Source of the DNA: Branchiostoma floridae
Taxonomy: Eukaryota; Chordata; Leptocardii; Amphioxiformes; Branchiostomatidae
Assembly: GCF_000003815.2 (NCBI RefSeq)
Contig: NC_049997.1
Location: 10,223,860-10,287,859, forward strand
Length of the DNA stretch: 64,000 bases
Direction of reading: 5' to 3'
Under the pieces are notes generated by a model. It made no database searches. It saw nothing but the letters and a program-made list of their open reading frames with translations, and was not told the origin of the DNA. Below, piece after piece: positions 38,231-51,100 of this stretch. The number at the start of each line of letters is the position of its first letter. Position 1 is the stretch's first letter. A program made the position numbers and the translations under genes.

Positions 38231-39113
38231 TAACCCCCTTTGTCCTCCGTAGTGGCTGTCCGCATGCGCAAACAAACACTAGTAATTTGTTTAAGTTGAT
38301 AACAGAACATCTACCTGTTGTCTGCCGAGCAAAAAGCCAGTCATCCGTTTTGCCTTCCTTAGGCAACTTGCCTGTTCAGACAGGTATGTGTCTAATGCTG
38401 TTCCCCCTCTTTATCTCTTTAATATCTAGTGTTCGAAGTGCCTTGGTTTTTAGAGCGTCATTTTAAGTCAGTTTGTGACAGCAAGGAGGTTGAAAAGAGG
38501 GACAGGCAGCATCGAGAGATGGTCGCATTAAGCTTAACCCCATGGGCATGGAAATATAACAAGAACTAAATTTAGTATGACAAATATGGCCAAATAGATC
38601 ATAGTAATACTGGAAAAGTTCGAAGATTGGCATTATAGCTTCAGTTGTTTTTGGACAGGTTCCCTGAAAACAGTAACTTTTGATTCAACAACTTACCACT
38701 GCCGTGACCTACTTTTAGATTGGTGACCAACCGATGACCTATCAATCCACATTTATGTTATGCAACACGCCCCTTTCATGTGACCTCACCCAGGGAATTA
38801 TTGGATTTATGCAACCCTAAAGCATACAGTAATTGTAATAACATGCAAAATGTGAAAGTATGACTCTAAAGACAACAACAGACACAAAGAGTAACCCATA
38901 GTAAGCCGAAACCGAAAAGATTGAGTAAGCGGTTACTACGAAGGTTGGTATCCAGGCCACAGCTATTTACCTGTTTACGAGGGGCTGTCCAAGGACACTT
39001 ACATTTCTGCTCGTGTCTGCAAAGGCAAATCTAATCTACCTGTCATGTGCCCATTGCGTTATTGTCGTGTTGTGTATAACTAAACTCGTGTTTATTTTCT
39101 TCCGTGTTCTCAG
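38231..39113 (+). other. Region upstream of MFSD2-like A
   Basis: Contains a possible untranslated exon end at 38381 (cagacag|gtatgtg). Otherwise no exon or repeat recognised. The first coding exon of gene A starts with an acceptor at 39113 and has 19 nt of leader, so the real 5' end lies upstream. Confidence 0.35.
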
Positions 39114-39132
39114 TCACCACTGCAGCCCGACC

Positions 39133-42100
39133 ATGACCGATCTAACGATGACAACGAAACCCCTGTCTGTCGTGGCGAAGTTGTGTTACGCTTTCGGGGG
39201 CGTTGGCGGTGAGATCCTATGGGTCGTGTTTGGGGCGTACACCAGCATCTTTCTGGTGGATGTGGCGCAGGTAAACTGGTTCAGTATCATCTTCTTGCTA
39301 TCAGTGTTTTCTCTCAAATACGCCATGCTGCATGCGTGCACTTCAAGATTTCTTCGACCAAGGTGTTTTACTTCAGAAGGCTTACATGTATAATGTATAT
39401 TCTTTTCCAGATGCCACCCTTATTTGCCACGTCCATTATTTTCGGCAGTAGGGTAGTGGACATCTTATGCAATGTCGTCATAGGCCCGTTGATTGACAGG
39501 ACGAATACACGATGGGGGAAGATAAAACCATGGTAACGTACATATGAGAATTTACATAGTTTTGCTGCGGTAGAGCGTTATAGCCGTTAAAGATGGGGTC
39601 ACACCTGCGTATATATTTAAGTCCGTATGAGGCGCGCATGGGAGTATTTGCCTCCACCAGGCTCCACAGGTCGTTGTAAGATAATAGAAATTGGACAAAC
39701 GTTAACAGGTAACATGTCAGACGATTTAGCTGGGTGGCTAACTATACTACTCGGTCAGCTAACTCATCTGGCATGTTATGTATCTAAATTTGTCCAATTT
39801 GTACTATGCAGCTTTCTGTATAGTTTTCTGCACACAGTTCTGGAAGTGTCTTTCTTATTTTCCAGGATTGCAATATCAACTCTGTTTATGACTGTAACGA
39901 ACGCGTTGATGTGGTATGTCCCGGATGTTGGGACGGGAGGAAAGCTGGCCTGGTACATCATACTGTACACTGTGATGGTGCTAGGTCGGTCGGTAAGTCA
40001 CTAGCCTCAGACTCCGGCGAGCTTTCTTTTAAAACTATGCACGGATATATCTGATTAAATACATGTGAAACAACAAGAAGGGGCGAGTAGAACAGAAAGA
40101 AACAATATATACAAATATCCTGACCGACCCGGCGGGAATCGAACCCGGGTCCTCAAAACTTAAACCCCCCACTGTTACACTACTCCCCCTTTTGTTTTCA
40201 TGATTCGTCCTCGAATCTCCGAGTTCGATCCCTGTGGGCAGGCACATCTCCGGCCTGTTATCCACCCGAGGGCCACGTCGGGCACCAATGAAACAACAAG
40301 AAGGGGCGAGTAGAACAGAAAGAAACAATATATACAAATATCTTGACCAACCCGGGAATCGAACCCGGGTCCTCAAGATCACAACACCAGCATATATATA
40401 CACACAAAAAAACTGAATAGAAATATTACAAGCACTATGATAACTTATTTACCTCGCTGTAGGTACGTAATGGAAATAATCCATACATTTGGGATCGTCT
40501 TATGAACTACCTGTCTATTTATATGTGTAAATGAATATAGAATACAACACGGTGTATTCCGTATCACCCGAGGTATCAGCCCGACCGCGGGTCGGATCGC
40601 CCGAAGGGTGATCCGACCCGCGGGAGGGCTGGGACCGAGGATGATGCGGAATACACCGTGTTGTATTTTATTTATGTCATACCCACCTAAGAAAACCCCC
40701 ATTTTGATGCGAAATGCGCTAGAAGTTTGGTGCCCTCGAACAAAAAGTGTTGCAACAGTAATCTTCCAACGTCTTAATCAGGTATTCGAACATTCGATGG
40801 CGCCGCACTCGGCCCGCTCGAGACAGTTCGATTTATTCGAATGGAGCCTGTGTGATACGCCTTTCGAACCGGTCTGATATAGAAGTTATGGCCCGGTCCG
40901 GAACACCCGTATCGAATGTTTTCGCGTCACAGGTATGACATAAATATACATATGTGCCACTGATATTGGACGTTTTCTTTCAGGGGTTTTCGATTGCCTA
41001 CACCGCATTTTTGATGTTTCTAAGCGATAACAGCTCCGAGAGAGACTCAGCTATCCTATACAGTAAGTAGTACAGGTATCATGCTAATACAGTAGAAGCC
41101 AGTTAATTGCGCACCGGATTAACGCACACTTCTGTTAACTGCACGGAATCCCCAAATCGCAAAACAGTGCGGTCCAGCTAAATAACTTCGCATTATTGCA
41201 CCAGCCGGATAATTGCACGAAATTTACTGGCAAATAGGCCGTGCGATTAAGCGGCTTCTACTGTATTACAGATAGTAGGGTAGCAAAATGAAATGTAGGG
41301 GGGCACAGTTGGTGATTACTAAGGTAACGTTTGAGCAGGGTAGTTCTTCACAATATAGGGAAAAAATTATTACTCTGTGACGGAGGGTAACCTCTGACGA
41401 CAGAGTATTGTTGTTGTCCGATGTGATGAGTGTTCGCATCTGTATCTCTATGTTCCCTTTGCCGCATTCACATGTAGTCTGGCATGTCGCTTGCACGCGG
41501 TTGCGTGAAGATGCACTTGTTTCGCGGTAGCTGTTTTTATAATCGATGTAACAATTTCAGAAATCACCCCTATACTCCTGGTGTTGTGGAACAGGCCATG
41601 TGATGGGGGGTTGGGGTGGTAATTAGCTTATCTCCATGCAGATATGGGGATATGTGTTCTCTAATTATCTTTCTCGTTCAAAATATCGATTTATAACAAT
41701 AACGCACACCCTCTTCCCTTCTCAGGGTCCATTATCATTATGGGAGGAATGCTAGGGGGAGTGGCAATGCACGGACAGATCCTCGCTTCATTCAGACGCT
41801 CCGATCACGACTCCTGTGACAACATGACTTACAGCGGTAACAGCAGCACCAACAGTTCTGTGGACGGAGTTTCTTTGGAGATGACGGTAAGTCAACGCAC
41901 ACCTGTTCCCTCCTTATTGCACAACATTTGTACATGGTACAATTGTAAGGCAACAGTAACAAGTCAATTGATACAATGATACTCGTCTAAGTTCTATAAC
42001 TACATACATACATACATTCTTTGGAGATAACGGTAAGTCAACGCACACCTGTTCCCTCCTTCAGAAAACTTATTGAACATACTAAAAGAAAAATTACTCA

Positions 42101-45100
42101 TCTGAACTTCCATATGAATCTCTATGAGTCTTTTTCAGCTAGCTGACCAAATTGCTGAGGACACGTGACTTTAAACAACGTGTGACGTCAGTAATGGGTC
42201 AAAGGTTGCTGGAAGTCTATAGCGCTCCACGTCCTGGTTTTTCTATAACTGTAATAGTGTAATTTCTTTGCCAAATCATGATTTTTTTAAACATTTCCTC
42301 AGCGAACCGGTTACATGATCTCTTCAGCAGCTGTGTGTGGTATTCTGCTGTTGTGTTTGTCAGCAATCGTCTTTGGCACGACAGAGAGAAAAGGTACGTA
42401 TACAAAGTAGCCTCCGTTGGAGACTCGAGCGGAGCTGGCATTTTTTTTAGATGGGGGGGGGGGCTGGTTCTCGATTTTAAACGTTGGCTAGGTGCCCTTA
42501 TGCCGGGAAAGGCTCGAAGACGGGGCAAACACCTTTCCACGGCAAACTCCCTTTCCCGGTTTAAAGACACCTAGCCAACGTTGAAAATCGCGAACCAGCG
42601 CCCCCTCCCTTAAGTTAAATGCCCGCCCCGCTCTTCAGTCTTCAACGGAGGCTATACAAAGATGCTTTTACGGGTGAACTCACCAATGCCGCATATTAAT
42701 CAACAAACTACTTTGCTGTGGAAGAGTTAACTAGCTAGATTATCGGGTATCAATTATGATGTCTGCAATAGTTATTGTATCGCTTCTTTTTGGAAAATAA
42801 CCGTGACATTCGTTCATAAGAAACAACGACAAACTCTTTCAATGTACATCCATACTTTGACATGTAGTTGCTACATATATTTTGATCAAGAACATTAAAC
42901 ATTGAGTGAATTGGGTTGTTATGGGTTGCCTAATATCCTAATTAATCAAAAGTAGTCAAATTTCAATTGTTGAATAAATTTCATTGCTTGTTGCCCCCCC
43001 CCCTCCCCCCAAAAAAGGATAATTCCCCTTTTCCAACCAACTTAAGAATTAATATGCCTAGACGTTTTCTCCAACATGTTGTTCTAGATATTTCAGCGAC
43101 ATCCGGAGGAAAACGTGACCAGAACATTATAGAAATAGCTAAACTTTCTTTCCAACACTGAATTAATATAGGGACTTACCCTAAATTTTCGGCCAACTCC
43201 GTCGACCAACTCCGTCCACCGGCCCACACTCAACAGAGACGGGGGGCGGCATAGACTTTCTGATACTTATGACCCCCTCCTGCAAAAGTGGCGTGTTCCT
43301 GACGTCACTGCTGGAGATAGGGTCATTCTGTGAACAAGGTCGACGGAGTTGGCCGAAAATTTAGGGTAAGTCCCTATATTAATTCAGTGTTGGAAAGAAA
43401 GTTTAGCTATTTCTATAATGTATTCTACCAACACAGATGAACTTTCATGTGACCAGAGCATGTTCAAGACGACGAAGATTGTGCTGACATTTCGCCCCAA
43501 CGTCTATTTTCTTCTGGCATATTTCTTTATCCAAATACCTATTGCTGTGAGTATCATATTAGGAATTCAATCAGGTATTTATCAAGTGTTATTGCGCTAG
43601 ATTAAAAAAGTGTGGGGACTAAACTAATGCCATGTTCATTCGGTCATATGGATGACATCCGCATGCATCAATTTTCAATTGTTAAAAAAACGTTTCGACC
43701 ATTCTATAAATCGTACAAAGCAGCTGCAAAATGAGTACAGTCAAATCTGCCCAAGACGACCACATGGGGACCGGCCAAAAGCGGTCGAATTGGCCAGGTG
43801 GTCGGTTAGAGGAGTATCGACTCATAACATACCCAATGCATAGTTTAAATGGTTTCTGTTGTGTTTAATGGCAAATAGCAAGCACATGCACGTGCATCTG
43901 CCGTCATCTTTATTTTGAACATAACATCATAATGGCAGTCAAAATCCGGCGCAAACTGGCCGAATTCGGCACAAACTCGTGCTAGTTATCATTGAAAATC
44001 TATGACACCTCAAGATTTGAAAATGACGCGGTCGTTATGGGCAGGGATTTGGTCCCAATTTTTGGCGGTCTTGTTGGCCAGGTGGACGTTGTAAAGAGGT
44101 GGCTTAGTGCTTACGTCAGTGGGGAAAATTTTCGGGACCGAGAAAAAGCGGTCGTAATGGCCAGGGGTCGCTAAGAAGAGGTGGTCGCTTGGGCAGGTTT
44201 GACTATAGATATATGACGTAAATTGCCAAAAATGTAGAAAAACGGACGCTGATATCGTAGAATACCAAAGTTAATTCCGAAGTCAAAAAGAGAAAACGAG
44301 AAAGAACAAAATGAAGAATCCACTGTTCAGTATACCATACTCTGTGTGTTATTAAGTCATTTGTTCAACTGACCACCTAGTTTCATAGTGAAGGCAACTT
44401 TTCCCACTTTTTGTCTTCTCACGCTCGCATCAATTTTGGAGTTTCCAGAGGACGTCAGCCATATAGCCGAATCAATAAATCTCCAACCCCCTAAAGTTGT
44501 CTGATATGAATCGAACTATACCAAGAAGTGGGTAATATACTCGGTGGGACCGCGTGGTACAGTGGTATTGTGTCCGCCTTGTGACCGAGAGGTTGCGGGA
44601 TCGAATCCGCCTGCCGTGCTGCCGATCTTGTGCCCTTGGGAAAGGCACTTTACACGACTTTCCTTACTCTACCCGAGCCGTCCCTCGGATAGGACGTTAA
44701 ATGGAGGTCCCGTGTCTGGGGAGAGCCATACCCCGGGCACGTTAAAGAACCCGCCACATGTGCGATGGTGCGGTGTGAGTGGTTCAAAACCAACAGTACC
44801 TTGGCCGCACCTGGGGCAATTACTGTCGTATTGAGGTCACCTGAGTGGCGCCGAATGGCAGCCAGAATCACCAGCGAATGGCAGCTCACTCCAGACCCTT
44901 GCGATTTAGCCCCGCCTATTGTAAGCTCCTCGCAATTCATCCCCTGGCTGCAAAAAGTGAGTAGTCGGCCCACCCAATAATGAATGAATGAAGACCTTTA
45001 TTGTACAGTTTTGCCCAACCGAGCTAAGTACAGGTCACAACAAGTCAAGATATATACATATAAAAGTATCACAAATCTAGTCTAACACAAAAGTTCGGCT

Positions 45101-48100
45101 TCTTCTCGCTTCTTGGTAATGGTGAAAATGTAGGACTGTATGGGTTTCGCTATGGTCGGTTTGTCAAAACGCATGAGAAATATAAACTTGTCAGTGCTAC
45201 TCATGTGTCTAAAATGAGGGAATCTACTTTCTATATAACTAAATAGAGTATTTCTATCATTGTATATAACTAAATAGAGTATTTCTATCATTGACATACA
45301 TATCGCAATCAACAGTGAAGTGCACTTCATCTTCTACCATGTTTGAGGTACAAAATTGGCAGACTCTTTGTTCTAGAGGAGTGCGGTTGTGCCTTCCTGA
45401 TTCAATTCGCAGTCGGTGGCAACTGATTCTTAGGCCCCCTTTCCACTTGACGGCGCTCTCACGGCGCTCTCGCTGCGATGGAAAATTGGCCAGAGCGCGG
45501 TGAGAGCGCCGCGACGCCGGAAAAAGCTGCTCTAGTGGAATCTCTCCGGCGACCCCAGCGCGCTCTCACCGCGACGAAAAACTCAAATGTCAGCATCTTT
45601 TTATGAGCTAGCAAAGTTTCGAAAGATTACTCAACGAATTTCAGAGATAAAGAACGAATCTTTTGACGTTTAGTGTATTTTGGTATCTTTGAAGTCATCC
45701 ATTTACGTGCTACATAACATTCAAAGTATAAAATCAAGGCTGTAATCAAATCCAATTTTGGTCACTGTACAGTCACTCAGACTGAAATATACACGTTTGT
45801 CTTGCTGTTTTTTTCTTAAATCTGTCATGTAGCTTGTTCAGCATAAATTTATCATGCCACGTTATTAGTGTAAATCATACAACACTGAAACACTTCAATT
45901 TATTGAAAATGGGACTTAAACGTACTAAATGTGCAGATGAAGAACAAGAAAACATAATGTCATCATGTTGAAATTCAAAAATATGTTGAGAAATGATAAA
46001 CCATTGTTTTTTAAACCTTGCTTATTACAACTCAGTTTGTTGAATTGTTCATCACCGGTACATTTTGGACATTTCTCCGCTTTCTGTCTATGTCAAATAT
46101 ACTTCTTCACAAACTGCGCAGTTGAGAGCGCAGAGAGAGCGCGGTGAGAGCGCCGTCCTAGCTAAATTGGTATCATAAATCACTGTTGAGACCAATTGCG
46201 CTCACCGCGCTCGCTGTGCGCTCTCTTGGCGCTCACGGCGCTCGCTGCGCGCGCTCTTGGCGCTCTCTCTGCGCTCATAGTTGGATCGCCGTCCACGGCG
46301 CTCTCACGGCGACTGTTTTGAGCAGGTTCAAAACAGTCGCGGTGGTGATGGCGACCATGGCGACCATGGCGCTCCCACCGCGCTCTCTTCGCGCTCTCAT
46401 GGCGACCTTGGCGATCCCACCGCGCTCTCACCGCGCTCTTCCAAATTTGAGGTCGCAGAGAGAGCGCCGCGAGAGCGCCGTCCTAGTGGAAAGGGGGTAT
46501 TAGTTTAGCAATGGTAGTTCTGTGCCGAATGTTTGTAATTTGCAAATACTGCTCTTCATTGTATGTGGATTTCAGTAGTCTGTACGTTCGGAGTTTGTTT
46601 TTTGCACCTAAACCTTTGTTATCATTATGAATGTTGGTTAGAAAATTCTGGAAATAAATATCCTTCAGTCGTTGGTGGATAGCAGAAATTAGGTGGGATA
46701 CGTTTGGATCTGTTGACTCATGGGCTTGCCAAACAAAAGGGTAACCACACTCCTCCAGAGTTTTGCGAACACCAGATGCCCAACATTTAGTACCTGATGA
46801 ATCTAGATTAAGCTGACATAAGAGAGCGTCTGCCTGCAGGCTCTCGGCTGGCACATTCTGTTGAATTCTAATGAAATATTTGATGGCGTTCAGAGAGGCT
46901 TCCAGTTGGATAGGGTACCTCCCTAAGTCAGCGCGTACAGCAAGGAATAAACAATACTCTGTGACGTAATTATGGTTTTCACAATGGGTTGTTTTGCGTC
47001 TTTATCGAATGTGACATGGTGATGATTATGGTTTGACTATAGGATTTATTACAGATTGAGTTTGTTATTCACCCATTCATTAAACGTAGCGTGTTATTGT
47101 GTGTGTATTGCTGTGCGGTGTCCGTGTTGAACAGTAGTGCTAGGCTGTCTGTGATGATTTGATTTATTATTTCACATACAAAGTTTTACAGTTTCGCAAA
47201 CACATGCACTGAATTGCACTGGAAAATACAATCAGGTTGACAGCCTTACTACATTACAACATTACATCGTTTATCTACTTACTGATATTTAAAATCAACT
47301 ATGCTTCAAGATATTGTCTATATCAAACTTTGTTTAGCATAATTCTTCTTTTACAGTAGCATATTTACACCAGTTGTTGTGAGCATAACGTTAGAATATT
47401 ACTTGATTTAAAAATTGACTATACAAGTTTCATTTGGTTTTATATTAAAGGAGCATTTAAAAACGGACACGACAACATATTCAGTAAAGACTAGAGGTAA
47501 CCAATGAGGTTATAGGGTCTCTCACACTAGTTATAAAGTTTGAACAACTTCGGTGATGATAAGATGACTGGTAAGATGATTTTGTCTCACATTTTGGCTT
47601 GACATTTTTATTTTCAGATAGGACATGGAGGCATTGCCCTCTACGTACAGTACAGTCTGGATCTGGAAGACCAGATAGAGAACGTCCTCTTATCTTTCAT
47701 GGTAAGAGACCAAACGTCCTGATGTTTTTTCCAAACTAAACATGTTGATATCATGAAAGTTCATCTGTGTTGGTAGAATACATTATGGAAATTGCTAAAC
47801 TTTCTTTCCAACACGAATTAATATAGGGACTTACCCTAAATTTTCGGTCAACTCGACCTTGTTGACAGAATGAAGTTGACCGAAAATTAAGGGTTAGTCC
47901 CTATATTAATTCGTGTTGGAAAGAAAGTTTAGCAATTTCCATAATACAAACATGTTGATGTTTACACATCCTTGCTGTGAAAGACTTCACATCTCCGTTT
48001 GTTTCAGCAGCCTTGTTTCTAAGCGAAACGGTTCTAAAAGTAGTTGAAAGTTCATCACCGTTGGTAGCATCCATTCTGTACTAGGATCGAACACAAAGTT

Positions 48101-51100
48101 GTAATTGGACTTGCCAAAATGAACAAAAAATTGCAGAAGCCTATGACGTCCCCCGTCACTATACAGTTGCTAGAGATACGAATGGTACAGATTTTCTAGA
48201 AATAAATTGGAGTTTGCATTGCAATATTGATAATAATGAAAGTTTATTTGAAACTTTTTGCCCGAGGGCTAATTGCAACATGGAACATACAGAATATATA
48301 GTATACATACATACATACATAAAATAAAAGACTTTGGTAACGTTATAGATAACAATGGTGACAAGTGGAAACAGGTGACTATTCTAGCAATAATATATTG
48401 ATAATACTGATTCTTTCCAATAGGTGGCATCAGTGTTAGCCATGCCTGTTATTGGTTGGGTCGTGTCCAAACTTGGCAGGAAGACTTCCTACATATGCCT
48501 TATGCTGGTAAGGCCCTGAAACTCAACAATATGTTTTTGTTAACATGTGTACTCAGCCGCCATAGAGTCCATTCCAAGACACCATGCGGATGTTTGTGGC
48601 CATTGTTTAGAATTGATTTTAAAGTTTTGTAATTATATGTCTAGGACATTTGATACTTCAGAAATATTTGTAACACTGTTTCAACTTTATAAACATTTCC
48701 CTGGTCCTGTAAAACTTTGGAAATATTCATCGTGTGGAATTGGATACTTCTAATGGTTTCTAAATAATGATAACAGTATTCTACCATTATTTACCATTTT
48801 CTACCATTTTTTGTAAATGGTTCAGTGGGCTGGGAAGATAGCAATTCACACATTCTTGCAAAGTATGGTTGGGTGCCATGCAACAATGGCCCACTACAAA
48901 GGATCCACCAGTGCCCAGCAGTGAAATCTAAAAATATACAGATACAACAATAGGGCTTACTTTTATGGGGGCAATAAACTAATTTAACCATTTGGCCAGG
49001 TTTACCATTTTTTGTAAATATTTGTAAATGTGAAATAATCACACAGAGGTTTCACAATAATTCTAAATAAAGATATTTTTGTACAGTTACTTTCAAAATG
49101 TTTCTAAAATATTCAAAGGAATTCAAATATATGAGTACTTTCTCAGTCAATTTTTTAAACATAATTTAATTATTATGGCTCAGATATTCTTTTATTCAAA
49201 ATAATTCAGACTAATTATAAATATCGCCTAAAAACCCTCATGGTGTCTTGGAATGGACTCTATGCTGTTTGGTTAAATCTGAAAAGTAAAACCTGTAAAT
49301 TGATGAGCTTTCACCAGTTTACACGTGATTGTAGTCATATATGCGAAGTGAAAATCTACCACGTAGCTTACAGGTTCAACCGCACAACATGGCGGATAAT
49401 GTTACGTCTTTGTCACGTGGGTGCAAACAGCCGATGCCAGCGTAACGTGGAAGGGTCCACTCTTGCACAGGGGATTCAAATTAAGATTTTTGAGTGAGGT
49501 AATAATGTTGCGATAGTCCAAGTATGGCTACATGAAGTAGAAGTAGCATTTGGATGGCCCATTTCTTCAAAAGGGTGATGTATTATAGTCCATTTTTTTG
49601 CATGGGGAGGGACTGAAATATGCTAGATTTGCTCGCAAATGTTGCCTTTCTAGTTGTTCTTATTTTCCTTGTAGGCTGCAGTCCCGATGTACATAGGATT
49701 TCAGTTTATACCAAAGGGAAGCCTGACTGTTTTTGCTGTTAGCATTGGTATAGGCGTCACTGCGCTTGCACAAATGTTTATACCATGGTGAGTTGACGCT
49801 GCGAGATTTACTAGCATGCAAAAGACGAAAAGTTCAAGAACTTCCTGTGTTCGCCGCATGGGCTACTCGTATGCATGGGATGATTTTTTACTTGATCGAT
49901 AAAGAATATTAGGCGTACAACATTTGAGTGAGTCAATAATCTTAAACAAAATGCATAGCTTTAAAACGTCTAACGTACCCTCATTTGTTGACACTATTCA
50001 AATTTTTAAACACAACATCTGCACACACAGGTTGATGGTCAGTGACATTACAGAAGACTGCTACCTACAGACCGGTGAAAGACTGGACACTCCCTTCGTC
50101 GCCATCCTCTTGTCCTGTGGCAGTCTCGCCATCACCGTGGGACTGATCATGGCCACCATCGCGCTGGAGTGAGTACCGCTGACATGGTTTTCAGTTTTGC
50201 ACATTCAATTCCCTACGCAGAGACATCCAACGGCGCCAGCAAACCGCCTCTTGTCTGTACTCTGCTATCTCAACCGTCATCATTAGTTCCTATGGGCGTC
50301 GCCACAGACCAGCTATCAGCCAATCAGAGAAAGGCCTTTCAGTTTTCAAAAGGGATCTGGCAAATAAAAGAGTAAGCTCATTAATATTTATAAGCAGGGC
50401 GGTCAGGAACTGATGGTGACGGTTGAGATAGCAATGTACAGACAAGAGGTGGTTTGCTGGCGCCGTTGGATGTCTCTGCGTAGGAGAATGTGTACATTTA
50501 GCATTATCATGGGTATAGCAACAGCGTGGTCACGTGTCCAGGGCTTCGAGGCCAGTCGTTCTGAGGAAGACAGGACTACAGGGTCACGTGTCATCGGCTA
50601 TGAGGTCACGTGCACGGGGATCAGTCATTCTGAAGAAGGAGTTCGGTCTTAAATTCGATGACGTCAATGTCTTCATGCTATTGTCCATAGAATCAGAACC
50701 ATTTGTACAGAACGTTGCCTTCCGACCCATTCTGCTCTTATCATGACGTGACAGTAATTAGCAACCCTCAAAATGGCCAAAAGAAGTGCGGGGTTTTTCT
50801 AGTGCCTAGGGAAGCAAGCTGTGGTTTCAGTAGAAAGGTATATTTTACAGGAAGGGGTTGCTTGGCACTAGCCCTTGCCATTTAACGTGCTCAAGGCACC
50901 TCCTAGAACACGGACCTATGTCCCTTCCGAAAGACTTGTGCAGCCCCAATCCAGGGGCCTCCGGTTGCCAGTTGCATCTAATCGGAACCAGGAACTCAAT
51001 TTGCATTTGTGAGACTCCTGAGGTTGACACAGAGTTTTATTGCATTGTCGTTGTGTTACCGCTTCGCAGAATCGGAGGCTACAAACTAGGATCTTGTACT

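Noticed and set aside
40035..40403. 122-codon minus-strand ORF with VRFPG and SIPAG words
   Set aside because: These words are the translation of the tRNA-like B box in two SINE copies; not a protein gene.
42967..43161. ORF over the old exon 7 of copy A taken as an independent gene
   Set aside because: It is the former exon 7 reading frame running into the MITE and stopping; part of the damaged exon.
44541..44610. Possible tRNA gene
   Set aside because: Has A- and B-box-like sequence, but the cloverleaf does not close well and the sequence continues into a SINE body shared with 53720.
46180..46508. Several overlapping ORFs in both strands, Arg/Ala/Ser-rich
   Set aside because: Translations of the cgctctc/gagagcg words inside the MITE at 45434-46499.
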